The translations under genes were made by a program, and so were the position numbers. The notes beneath the pieces are model-generated. The model ran no database searches, had not been told where the DNA came from, and worked only from the letters and a program-made list of their open reading frames with translations. A stretch of DNA of 46,013 nt from an uncultured Xanthomonas sp. (GTDB taxonomy: Bacteria > Pseudomonadota > Gammaproteobacteria > Xanthomonadales > Xanthomonadaceae): contig CALTTS010000022.1 in the NCBI GenBank assembly GCA_943912265.1, forward strand, positions 1 to 46,013, given 5' to 3'. Position 1 is the first letter of the stretch. Every line of letters begins with the position of its first letter. Shown piece after piece: positions 38,679 through 46,013 of the stretch.

Positions 38679-40463
38679 ATGCACGACTCGACCCTCGATC
38701 TCGGCCTCATCGGCAACGGCAGCTTCGGTGCCCTCGTCGACAAGCACGCCCGCGTGGTGTGGAGCTGCCTGCCCGCCTTCGACGGCGACCCGGCGTTCTG
38801 CGCGCTGCTGTCCCCGCGCGACCACGAGGGCGGCGATTTCGCGATCGAGCTGGAGGACTTCGCCGGCAGCGAGCAGCACTACCTGACCAACACCGCGATC
38901 CTGCGCACGGTGCTGCGCGACCACCACGGCGGCGAGGTGGAAATCCTCGACTTCGCCCCGCGCTACCGCCGCAACGGCCGCTTCTACCGGCCGGTGAGCA
39001 TCGTCCGCCGGGTCACTCCGCTGGCCGGCGCGCCGCGCATCCGCGTGCGCCTGCGGCCGCTGGCCGACTGGGGCGCGCGCATGCCCGAGCGCACCTGGGG
39101 CAGCAACCACATGCGCTGGCTGCTGCCGGACTTCACCCTGCGCCTGACCACCGACGTGCCGGTGCGCTTCGTGCGCGACGCCACGCCCTTCATCCTCGCC
39201 CACCCGGTGCACCTGGTGCTCGGCGTGGACGAGCCGCTGGACCGCACCCTGTCCGGCTACGTGGACGAGACCCTGCGCAACACCGCCGACTACTGGCGCG
39301 AATGGGTGCGCTACCTGTCCATCCGCCTGGACTGGCAGGACGCGGTGATCCGCAGCGCCATCACCCTGAAGCTGTGCCAGTACGAGGACAGCGGCGCGAT
39401 CATCGCGGCGATGACCACCTCCGTCCCGGAAGCGCCGGGCACGCCGCGCAACTGGGACTACCGCTACTGCTGGCTGCGCGACGCGGCCTTCGTGGTGCGC
39501 GCGCTCAACCGCCTCGGTGCGACGCGCACGATGGAGGAGTTCCTCTCCTACATTTTCAACATCGCCACCGCCGACGGCAGCCTGCAACCGCTGTACGGCA
39601 TCGATTTTTCCGCCGAGCTGCACGAGGAGGAAATGCCGGCGCTGGCCGGCTATCGCGGCATGGGGCCGGTGCGGCGCGGCAACCTGGCCTGGGTGCAGAA
39701 ACAGCACGACGTGTACGGCAGCGTGGTGCTGGCCTCCACCCAGCTGTTCTTCGACCAGCGCCTGGCCGACCCGGGCGACGAACACACCTTCCGCCGGCTC
39801 GAACCGCTGGGCGAGCACGCCTTCGCCCTGCACGACGTGCCCGACGCGGGGCTGTGGGAATTCCGCGGCCGCGCCGAGGTGCACACCTACACCGCGGCAA
39901 TGTGCTGGGCCGCCTGCGATCGGCTGGCCAAGATCGCCACCCGCCTGCAGCTGTACGAGCGCGCCAGCCACTGGCGCCAGCGCGCCGACGCGATCCACGC
40001 GCGCGTGCTGGCCGATGCCTGGAACGCGGAACTGGGCCACTTCACCGACACCTTCGGCGGCGACCGACTCGACGCCTCGCTGCTGCTGCTGGCCGACATC
40101 GGCTTCGTCCCGGCCGACGACCCGCGCTACGTGGCCACCGTCGAGGCCGTCGGCCGCACCCTGCGCCACGGCGACGCGCTCTACCGCTACGTGGCGCCGG
40201 ACGATTTCGGCACGCCGGAAACCAGCTTCACCATCTGCACCTTCTGGTACATCGACGCGCTGGCCGCGATCGGCCGCAAGGACGAGGCGCGCACGCTGTT
40301 CGAGCGCGTGCTGGCTCGGCGCAACCACCTCGGCCTGCTGTCCGAGGACCTGGCCTTCGGCGAGCACGGCGAGCTGTGGGGCAATTTCCCGCAGACCTAT
40401 TCGCACGTGGGCCTGATCAACGCGGCGATGCGCCTGTCGCGCAGCTGGAGGGACGCCTCGTGA
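38679..40463 (+). CDS. Glycoside hydrolase family 15 protein (trehalase/glucoamylase-like)
   Basis: A 594-residue cytoplasmic protein (no signal peptide). The N-terminal beta-sandwich begins LDLGLIGNGSFGALVDK; the (alpha/alpha)6 barrel has NWDYRYCWLRDAAFV, GLWEFRGRAEVHTYTAAMCW (with the probable catalytic Glu) and ELWGNFPQTYSHVGLINAA, all typical of bacterial GH15. Known GH15 members include trehalases as well as glucoamylases. Its place between otsB and otsA suggests it acts on trehalose or a related glucoside. ATG 38679 follows AAGGAG. Confidence 0.9.
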   Translation: MHDSTLDLGLIGNGSFGALVDKHARVVWSCLPAFDGDPAFCALLSPRDHEGGDFAIELEDFAGSEQHYLTNTAILRTVLRDHHGGEVEILDFAPRYRRNGRFYRPVSIVRRVTPLAGAPRIRVRLRPLADWGARMPERTWGSNHMRWLLPDFTLRLTTDVPVRFVRDATPFILAHPVHLVLGVDEPLDRTLSGYVDETLRNTADYWREWVRYLSIRLDWQDAVIRSAITLKLCQYEDSGAIIAAMTTSVPEAPGTPRNWDYRYCWLRDAAFVVRALNRLGATRTMEEFLSYIFNIATADGSLQPLYGIDFSAELHEEEMPALAGYRGMGPVRRGNLAWVQKQHDVYGSVVLASTQLFFDQRLADPGDEHTFRRLEPLGEHAFALHDVPDAGLWEFRGRAEVHTYTAAMCWAACDRLAKIATRLQLYERASHWRQRADAIHARVLADAWNAELGHFTDTFGGDRLDASLLLLADIGFVPADDPRYVATVEAVGRTLRHGDALYRYVAPDDFGTPETSFTICTFWYIDALAAIGRKDEARTLFERVLARRNHLGLLSEDLAFGEHGELWGNFPQTYSHVGLINAAMRLSRSWRDAS

Positions 40464-41827
40464 GCCGGCTGGTGGTGGTATCCAACCGCGTGGCGGTGCC
40501 CGGCGAAAGCCGCGCCGGCGGGCTGGCGGTGGGCCTGCAGGCGGCGCTGAAGGAGCGCGGCGGCATGTGGTTCGGCTGGAGCGGCAAGAGCGTGCGCGAG
40601 GCCAGCGGCCAGCTGCAGGAGCAGAGCGAGGACGGCATCCGCTACGTGACGATGGACCTGTCGCGCGCCGACCACGATGCCTACTACAACGGCTTCGCCA
40701 ACCGCACGCTGTGGCCGCTGCTGCACTTCCGCCTGGACCTGGTGGACTACGACCGCGCCACCCGCGCCGGCTACCTGCGCGTCAACGCCCTGTTCGCCGC
40801 GAAGCTGGCGCCGCTGCTGCGCGGGGACGACATCGTCTGGATCCACGACTACCACCTGATCCCGCTGGGCGCGATGCTGCGCGAACGCGGCTTCGGCGGG
40901 CGGCTGGGCTTCTTCCTGCACGTGCCGGTGCCGTCGGCGGACATGCTCTCGGCCCTTCCCGACCATGCCCGGCTGTTCTCCGCGCTGTACGCCTACGACC
41001 TGGTGGGGCTGCAGACCCGGCGCGACGTCGGGCGCTTCTGCGACTACGTGCGGCTGTACGGCGACGGCCGCCTGCTCGACGACGGCGTGGTGGAGATGCC
41101 GGGCGGGCGCCGCTTCCGCACCGGCGCGTTCCCGATCGGCATCGACACCGACACCATCGCCCGGCAGGCGCGCGCGGCGATGTCGCGGCCGGTGGTGCGC
41201 GACCTGCGCGGCAGCCTGCGCAACCGCCTGCTGGCCATCGGCGTGGACCGGCTGGACTATTCCAAGGGCCTGCCCGAGCGCTTCCACGCCTTCGAGCGCT
41301 ACCTCGAGCGCCACCCGGACCAGAAAGGCAGCATGACCTACCTGCAGATCGCGCCGGTCTCGCGCGGCGAGGTCAAGGAATACCAGCAGCTTCGCCACCA
41401 CCTGGAGCAGATCGCCGGCCACGTCAACGGCGGCCATGCCGCGCCGGACTGGACCCCGCTGCGCTACGTCAACCACAACTTCGCCCACACCACGCTGGCC
41501 GGCTTCTACCGCAGCGCGCGGGTGGGGCTGGTGACGCCGCTGCGCGACGGCATGAACCTGGTGGCCAAGGAATACATCGCCGCGCAGGATCCGGAAGACC
41601 CCGGCATGCTGGTGCTGTCGCGCTTCGCCGGCGCCGCCTCGGAATTGAAGGACGCGCTGCTGGTCAATCCCTACGACCTGGACGGCGTGGCCGATGCCAT
41701 CGCCACCGCCGCGACGATGCCGCGCGAGCGCCGCATCGAACTCTGGCACGTGCTGATGGAGCCGCTGCGCCGCAATGACATCGCCGCCTGGCGGCAGCGC
41801 TTCCTCGGCGTGCTGGAAGCGGCCTGA
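40460..41827 (+). CDS. otsA: Trehalose-6-phosphate synthase
   Basis: OtsA, 455 residues, a GT20 retaining glycosyltransferase making trehalose-6-phosphate from UDP-glucose and glucose-6-phosphate. Recognisable: VVVSNRVAVPGESRAGGLAV at the N-terminus, GGMWFGWSG, DIVWIHDYHLIPLGAMLRERG, GVDRLDYSKGLPERFHAFE and PLRDGMNLVAKEYIA. The GTG start at 40460 overlaps the GH15 stop (GTGA) and has GGAGGG seven bases upstream, inside the GH15 gene, so translation is probably coupled. Confidence 0.97.
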   Translation: MSRLVVVSNRVAVPGESRAGGLAVGLQAALKERGGMWFGWSGKSVREASGQLQEQSEDGIRYVTMDLSRADHDAYYNGFANRTLWPLLHFRLDLVDYDRATRAGYLRVNALFAAKLAPLLRGDDIVWIHDYHLIPLGAMLRERGFGGRLGFFLHVPVPSADMLSALPDHARLFSALYAYDLVGLQTRRDVGRFCDYVRLYGDGRLLDDGVVEMPGGRRFRTGAFPIGIDTDTIARQARAAMSRPVVRDLRGSLRNRLLAIGVDRLDYSKGLPERFHAFERYLERHPDQKGSMTYLQIAPVSRGEVKEYQQLRHHLEQIAGHVNGGHAAPDWTPLRYVNHNFAHTTLAGFYRSARVGLVTPLRDGMNLVAKEYIAAQDPEDPGMLVLSRFAGAASELKDALLVNPYDLDGVADAIATAATMPRERRIELWHVLMEPLRRNDIAAWRQRFLGVLEAA

Positions 41828-41836
41828 ACTGCCGGC

Positions 41837-42628
41837 TCAGGCCTGCCGGTCGCGCCAGACCAGGGTGGCCATGCGCCCGCTGCGGCGGTCGCGCCGGTGC
41901 GAGTAGAATCGCGTCGGGTCGGAGATCGTGCACAGGCCGCCGCCGTGCACGTGTTCCGGCGCCAGCCCGGCCGCCACCAGCCGCTGCCGGGCCAGCACGT
42001 ACAGGTCCACCCGCCAGTGCCCCGGACGGGTCGCGGTGAAGGCCGATTCGGCCACCGGCGCGCGCGCCACGAACGCAGTGCGCACTTCCTCGCCGATCTC
42101 GTAGGCCTCCGGCCCCGCCGCCGGGCCGAGCCAGGCCTGCAGGCCGTCGGCGGGCGTGCGCATCGCCGCCACCGTGGCCTCCAGCACGCCGGAGGCCAGG
42201 CCGCGCCAGCCGGCGTGGGCGGCGCCGATCTCGCCGCCGTCGCGCGCGGCCAGCACCACCGGCAGGCAGTCGGCGGTGAGGATGGCCAGCACCGTGCCCG
42301 CAGCGGCGGTGACGGCGGCGTCGGCTTCCGGCTCGGCGCCGGCCGCGCGCGGCGCCGCCAGCGGCGCGTCGAAACGGCGCACGCCGGTGCCGTGCACCTG
42401 CCGCAGCCACTGCGGCCATGACGGCAGGGCCAGGCGTTCGGCCAGTTCGGCACGGTTGCGCTCGACCGTGGCCGGGTCGTCGCCGTCGGCCGAGCTGCGG
42501 TTGCCGAGATTGAAATCGTCGAACGGCGGCCGCGACCGGCCGGCGCCGTGGCGCAGGGTGACCAGCGCATGCACGCCGGGCACGGCCGGCCAGCCGGCCG
42601 CCAGCGCGAACGGCGGCACCACCGCCAT
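41837..42628 (-). CDS. pgeF: Peptidoglycan editing factor PgeF (YfiH, multicopper-like laccase domain)
   Basis: A 263-residue YfiH/PgeF protein. LRQVHGTGV, TADCLPVVLA and AAHAGWRGLASGV carry the conserved His-Cys-His metal site; CTISDPTRFYSHRRDRRSGRMA is the C-terminal signature. In Escherichia coli it prevents wrong L-Ser incorporation into muropeptides; homologues also show purine nucleoside activity. Its ATG shares one base with the rluD stop (TGATG), so the two genes are coupled. Convergent with otsA, nine bases apart. Confidence 0.93.
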   Translation of the reverse strand: MAVVPPFALAAGWPAVPGVHALVTLRHGAGRSRPPFDDFNLGNRSSADGDDPATVERNRAELAERLALPSWPQWLRQVHGTGVRRFDAPLAAPRAAGAEPEADAAVTAAAGTVLAILTADCLPVVLAARDGGEIGAAHAGWRGLASGVLEATVAAMRTPADGLQAWLGPAAGPEAYEIGEEVRTAFVARAPVAESAFTATRPGHWRVDLYVLARQRLVAAGLAPEHVHGGGLCTISDPTRFYSHRRDRRSGRMATLVWRDRQA

Positions 42629-43611
42629 CAGCGGCGCTCCCGCTCGGCGAATTCGCGGCTATCCTCGCGCAGCGCGGCCAGCAGCTGCAGCAGGTCCGCC
42701 GGCACCGGCGCGCTGACGCGCACCGGTTCGCCCGTGGCCGGGTGGACGAACTCCAGCGTCTCGGCATGCAGGGCCTGGCGCCTGAACCCGCGCAGCGCGG
42801 CGGCCAGCGCGTCGGTGGCGCCCTTCGGCAGGCGCAGCGGCCCGCCGTACAGCGGGTCGCCGACGATCGGATGCTTCAGGTGCGCCATGTGCACGCGGAT
42901 CTGGTGGGTGCGTCCGGTTTCCAGCCGGCACTCCAGCGCGGTATGGGCCCGGAAGCGTTCGCGCAGGCGGTAATGGGTCACCGCGTCCTTGCCGTCCTCG
43001 CGCACCGCCATCTTCAGGCGGTCGCGCGGGTGGCGGTCGATCGGCGCATCGGCGGTGCCGCCGGACACCAGCGCGCCGACCACCACCGCCAGGTACTGCC
43101 GATGCACGTCGCGCGCGGCCAGCTGCTCCACCAGCGCGGTCTGCGCCTGCAGCGTGCGCGCCACCACCATGACGCCGCTGGTGTCCTTGTCCAGGCGGTG
43201 GACGATGCCGGCGCGCGGCAGCGCGGCCAGCGCCGGGTCGCGGTGCAGCAGCGCGTTGACCAGCGTGCCGGTGGGGTTGCCGGCGCCGGGATGCACCACC
43301 AGCCCGGCCGGCTTGTCCAGCACGAACACGTGCGCGTCCTCGTACAGCACGTCCAGCGGGATGTCCTCCGGCTCGGCCCGCACCTCGGTGTCGAGCACCG
43401 CGTTCAGGCTGACCGTCTCGCCGCCGCGCACGGCATCGCGCGGGCGCGCGGGCGCGCCGTCCAGCAGCACGTCGCCGGACTTGATCCAGCCGGACAGGCG
43501 CGAGCGGGAGAATTCGGGGAACAATTCGGCCAGCACCGCGTCGAAACGGCGGCCGGCGGCGCTGTCGGGAACGGTCGCCTGGCGGGGCGTGGGGGAATGG
43601 GATGCTTGCAT
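42628..43611 (-). CDS. rluD: 23S rRNA pseudouridine synthase RluD
   Basis: A 327-residue RluA-family enzyme. An S4 RNA-binding domain (about 35-80, SRSRLSGWIKSGDVLLDG) precedes the catalytic domain with GIVHRLDKDTSGVMVVAR, containing the catalytic Asp, and HQIRVHMAHLKHPIVGDPLYG. The S4 domain and the neighbours bamD and pgeF support RluD, which modifies positions in helix 69 of 23S rRNA, rather than RluC. It is divergent from bamD, as in many gammaproteobacteria. Confidence 0.95.
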   Translation of the reverse strand: MQASHSPTPRQATVPDSAAGRRFDAVLAELFPEFSRSRLSGWIKSGDVLLDGAPARPRDAVRGGETVSLNAVLDTEVRAEPEDIPLDVLYEDAHVFVLDKPAGLVVHPGAGNPTGTLVNALLHRDPALAALPRAGIVHRLDKDTSGVMVVARTLQAQTALVEQLAARDVHRQYLAVVVGALVSGGTADAPIDRHPRDRLKMAVREDGKDAVTHYRLRERFRAHTALECRLETGRTHQIRVHMAHLKHPIVGDPLYGGPLRLPKGATDALAAALRGFRRQALHAETLEFVHPATGEPVRVSAPVPADLLQLLAALREDSREFAERERR

Positions 43612-43712
43612 GGCGGCACGTGCGGAAGGCAGGAGGTCCAGTCAGACGCCGGACAGGCCACTAGGCTATCATCGCCCTCTCACATTTCCCGACGCGTCCC
43701 GCCTTGCCGCCC

Positions 43713-44591
43713 ATGATCCGACGCCCCACCGTTCACGCCGCCGCCCGCCTCCTGCTGCTGGCGCTGGCCCTCGCCGTCGTCGCCACCGGCTGTCACAAGG
43801 GCGACAGGAAAAAGGATGCCTACGAAGGCGCCCCGGTCGAGCAGATCTACGAGAAAGCGCACCACTACATGGAGCGCGGCAACTGGTCGGCTGCCGAAAC
43901 CGCGTTCAAGCGCCTGACCGCGCAGTACCCGTACGGCCCGTACAGCGAACAGGCGCTGATCGAGACCGCCTACGCCCAGTACAAGTCGGGCAAGCACGAC
44001 GATGCGGTTTCCACCATCGACCGCTTCATCCGCACCTACCCGACCAACCGCAACATCGCGTACATGTATTACCTGCGCGGCCTGTCCAACTCCAACCGCG
44101 ACACGGTGTTCCTGCAGAAGGTCTGGTCGCTGGACCCGAGCCGCCGCGACCTGTCCACCCCGCAGCAGGCCTACAACGACTTCAACATCGTGGCCGGGCG
44201 CTACCCCAACAGCCGCTACGCCGCCGACGCGCGCGAACGCATGATCGTGCTGCGCAACGTGTTCGCCCAGCACGAACTGGACGTCGCGCTCTACTACATG
44301 CGGCGCGGCGCCTACGTCTCGGCCGTCTCGCGCGCCACCTACCTGCTGGAAACCTACCCGCAGAGCAGCTACCAGTACGACGCCGTGGCCACACTGGCCG
44401 AGGCCTACGCCAGGCTCGGCAACGCCACGCTGTCGGCCGATGCCCGCCGCGTGCTCGAACTGAACGACCCGCAGCACCCGTACCTGACCGGCCACTGGCC
44501 CAAGTACCCGTGGGCGATCCGCAAGCTCAACCCCTTCGCCGGCGAGAAGTCCGTCGCCAGCGGCCAGCGCGACGCGCAGCGCGAACGCTGA
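43713..44591 (+). CDS. bamD: Outer membrane assembly lipoprotein BamD
   Basis: A 292-residue lipoprotein of the BAM complex. The signal peptide ends in VVATGC, with Cys about 26 residues in; five tetratricopeptide-like repeats follow (AHHYMERGNWSAAETAFKRL; ALIETAYAQYKSGKHDDAV; LDVALYYMRRGAYVSAVS; DAVATLAEAYARLGNATLSA). BamD binds BamA, C and E and recognises C-terminal OMP signals. ATG 43713 is used; a TTG three codons upstream is unlikely. Its promoter probably lies in the 100-base divergent gap; TATCAT at 43667 could be a -10 but no -35 is convincing. Confidence 0.96.
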   Translation: MIRRPTVHAAARLLLLALALAVVATGCHKGDRKKDAYEGAPVEQIYEKAHHYMERGNWSAAETAFKRLTAQYPYGPYSEQALIETAYAQYKSGKHDDAVSTIDRFIRTYPTNRNIAYMYYLRGLSNSNRDTVFLQKVWSLDPSRRDLSTPQQAYNDFNIVAGRYPNSRYAADARERMIVLRNVFAQHELDVALYYMRRGAYVSAVSRATYLLETYPQSSYQYDAVATLAEAYARLGNATLSADARRVLELNDPQHPYLTGHWPKYPWAIRKLNPFAGEKSVASGQRDAQRER

Positions 44592-44615
44592 TCCGCGGCG
44601 TTCCCCGGAATGCGG

Positions 44616-44639
44616 AAAAGGGGCCTGCGGCCCCTTTTT
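44616..44639. terminator. Strong, probably bidirectional terminator
   Basis: AAAAGGGGCC (44616-44625), loop TGC, GGCCCCTTTT (44629-44638) plus one more T. The stem is perfect, and A and T runs on both sides allow termination in both directions: bamD from the left, and the small membrane protein gene from the right. Confidence 0.93.
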
Positions 44640-44666
44640 CGTGCCCGCCGCCGGCTCCGCCCGTCT

Positions 44667-44876
44667 TCAGGACAGCAGGTGGATGCCCAGCATCACCGCC
44701 GCGGCCAGCCACGAGATCACCGCATACAGCCGCAGCTGTTCTGCATTCAGCAGCCACGCCCACAGGTCGAAGAAGATCACCGAACGCCAGCCTTCGATGA
44801 CCTCGGCACCGTCGCGGAACACCACCCACCAGCACACGGCGGTGAAGATCAGGAACGAGAGAATCGGAATCAGCAT
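44667..44876 (-). CDS. Small two-helix membrane protein of unknown function
   Basis: A 69-residue protein with hydrophobic helices at about 2-21 (LIPILSFLIFTAVCWWVVF) and 49-68 (LRLYAVISWLAAAVMLGIHL), joined by a Trp-rich loop with GWRSVIFFDLWAWLLNAEQ. I do not recognise a family. GGAGA lies upstream of ATG 44876, and codon use looks like that of the neighbours. It is downstream of nadE in the same direction and ends at the bidirectional terminator. Confidence 0.7.
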   Translation of the reverse strand: MLIPILSFLIFTAVCWWVVFRDGAEVIEGWRSVIFFDLWAWLLNAEQLRLYAVISWLAAAVMLGIHLLS

Positions 44877-44909
44877 TGGTGCGTGTCTCCGGCTGGCTCA
44901 GGACCTGTT

Positions 44910-44978
44910 TGCGATCTGTCGTGCGCAAAACACGAACATGCAGATATGCCCCGCGCGGTGGAGCGCAGCAAGATCGCA
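44910..44978. other. Structured intergenic segment (nested inverted repeats)
   Basis: An outer 8-bp stem TGCGATCT (44910-44917)/AGATCGCA (44971-44978) encloses a 5-bp hairpin TCGTG/CACGA (44919-44935), a short GCA/TGC hairpin (44940-44949) and a 4-bp GCGC/GCGC hairpin (44953-44966). It fills most of the gap between nadE and the small membrane protein gene. It could be a processing signal, part of a structured RNA or a relic repeat; no known family is recognised. Confidence 0.35.
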
Positions 44979-44987
44979 GGCCGGTTC

Positions 44988-46013
44988 TCAGCCGCGGTAG
45001 CCGTTGCTGATCGGGTAGCGCCGCTCGCGGCCGAACGCGCGCCGCGACACCTTCGGCCCCGGCGCGGCCTGGTGGCGCTTCCACTCGTTGACGCGCACCA
45101 GCCGCAGCACCTTGTCCACCACCTCGGCGGCGTAGCCGGCGGCGACGATTTCCGCGCGCGACTGCTCCTGGTCGACGTAGCGGTAGAGGATGGCGTCGAG
45201 CACGTCATAGGGCGGCAGCGAATCCTGGTCTTTCTGGTTCTCGCGCAGCTCGGCCGAGGGCGGGCGGGCGATCACCGCCGGCGGGATCACCGGCGCGCCG
45301 CCGACGGTGTTGCGCCACTTGGCCAGGCCGAACACCTCGGTCTTGTACAGGTCCTTGATCGGCGCGTAGCCGCCGCACATGTCGCCGTAGACGGTGGCGT
45401 AGCCGACCGCGTACTCGCTCTTGTTGCCGGTGGTCAGCAGCAGCCCGCCGAACTTGTTGGCCAGCGCCATCAGGATCGCGCCGCGGCAGCGCGACTGCAG
45501 GTTCTCCTCGGTCAGGTCCGGTTCGGTGCCGGCGAACAGCGGGCCGAGCGCGGCGAGGAAGCCTTCGAAGGCCGGCTCGATCGCCACCGTCTCCAGCTTC
45601 ACGCCCAGCGCGGCGCACTGCTCCGCGGCCAGGTCGTTGGACAGCCCGGAGGTGTAGCGCGAGGGCAGGCGCACCGCGGTGACGTTGTCCGCGCCCAGCG
45701 CGTCCACGGCGATGGCCAGCACCAGCGCCGAGTCGATGCCCCCGGACAGGCCCAGCAACACCCTGGAAAAGCCGTTCTTGCGGCAGTAGTCCTGCACCCC
45801 GCGCGTGACCGCGCGCCAGGCCAGCGCATCCATGCTCTCGTCGCCGTCGTCCACCCACACCCGCGGCATGAACCGCCGCGTCTCGGGCGCGTACTCGACC
45901 ACCAGCCACTGCTCGGCGAAGGCCACCGCCGCCGGATGCACGGTGCCGTCGCCGTCGGCCACCACCGAGGCGCCGTCGAACACCAGCGCGTCCTGGCCGC
46001 CGACCACGTTGAG
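44988..46013 (-). CDS. nadE: Glutamine-dependent NAD+ synthetase, C-terminal part (N-terminus outside window)
   Basis: The last 341 residues of a long-form NadE. The end of the glutaminase (nitrilase-like) domain is seen as NVVGGQDALVFDGASVVADG, followed by the synthetase domain: VLLGLSGGIDSALVLAIAVD with the PP-loop SGGIDS, LPSRYTSGLSNDLAAEQ, LLLTTGNKSEYAVGYATVYGDM and, near the end, VRVNEWKRHQAAPGPKVSRRAFGRERRYPISNGYRG. It converts nicotinate adenine dinucleotide to NAD+ with glutamine as ammonia source. The frame is open through the right edge, so the start is missing. Confidence 0.96.
   Translation of the reverse strand, partial: LNVVGGQDALVFDGASVVADGDGTVHPAAVAFAEQWLVVEYAPETRRFMPRVWVDDGDESMDALAWRAVTRGVQDYCRKNGFSRVLLGLSGGIDSALVLAIAVDALGADNVTAVRLPSRYTSGLSNDLAAEQCAALGVKLETVAIEPAFEGFLAALGPLFAGTEPDLTEENLQSRCRGAILMALANKFGGLLLTTGNKSEYAVGYATVYGDMCGGYAPIKDLYKTEVFGLAKWRNTVGGAPVIPPAVIARPPSAELRENQKDQDSLPPYDVLDAILYRYVDQEQSRAEIVAAGYAAEVVDKVLRLVRVNEWKRHQAAPGPKVSRRAFGRERRYPISNGYRG

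Noticed and set aside
37913..41827. A 1304-residue plus-strand protein across the trehalose operon
   Set aside because: Only its last 455 residues (OtsA) are protein-like. The rest is an Arg/Pro/Ala-rich frame shadowing otsB and the GH15 gene, created by high GC content.

Overview
The window is GC-rich bacterial chromosome with one visibly less GC-rich, phage-like block at its left edge. The gene order yebC-ruvC-ruvA-kup-ruvB-ybgC-tolQRAB-pal-cpoB-queE-queC, with aspS, clpB, otsB/GH15/otsA, rluD, bamD and nadE nearby, points to a gammaproteobacterium of the Xanthomonadaceae/Lysobacteraceae. I infer this from gene order and protein sequence. I cannot name a genus.

Positions 1-6283 look like the early (DNA replication) region of a prophage or related element lying against the 3' end of a chromosomal tRNA-Lys(TTT) gene. 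Reading away from the tRNA on the minus strand, it encodes a primase-helicase, a RecB/Cas4-like PD-(D/E)XK nuclease interrupted by an intein, a small protein that may bind DNA, an SNF2-type ATPase and a pentapeptide-repeat protein cut by the window edge. The genes are packed with start/stop overlaps or one-base gaps. The intein is the most interesting object here: it lacks an N-terminal Cys/Ser, carries the Trp-Cys-Thr signature of class 3 inteins, contains both LAGLIDADG motifs, and sits exactly on the nuclease's catalytic Asp-Tyr-Lys motif. No integrase lies between the tRNA and the primase.

Positions 6284-22933 hold housekeeping genes on the minus strand: tRNA-Lys, two 7-deazaguanine (queuosine precursor) genes, the Tol-Pal envelope system with its usual partners ybgC and cpoB, the RuvABC Holliday-junction machinery with kup between ruvA and ruvB, yebC, a lipase-like hydrolase, a GNAT acetyltransferase, a very acidic small protein, aspS and a SIMPL-domain membrane protein.

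Positions 23020-37747 hold an ABC-F ATPase, a divergent TonB-dependent receptor followed by two hairpins (the second a terminator), a YbaL-type cation/proton antiporter, a four-PAS GGDEF-EAL protein, clpB with a clear heat-shock (sigma-32) promoter, an NCS2-like permease and a DUF3574 lipoprotein. Positions 37863-41827 form a plus-strand trehalose operon (otsB, a GH15 hydrolase, otsA). The right end carries pgeF and rluD (minus), bamD (plus) with a strong, probably bidirectional terminator, a 69-residue membrane protein, and nadE, whose N-terminus is cut by the window end.

No gene-free stretch exceeds about 300 bases. Long open frames opposite or across the listed genes are products of the high GC content and were left out.
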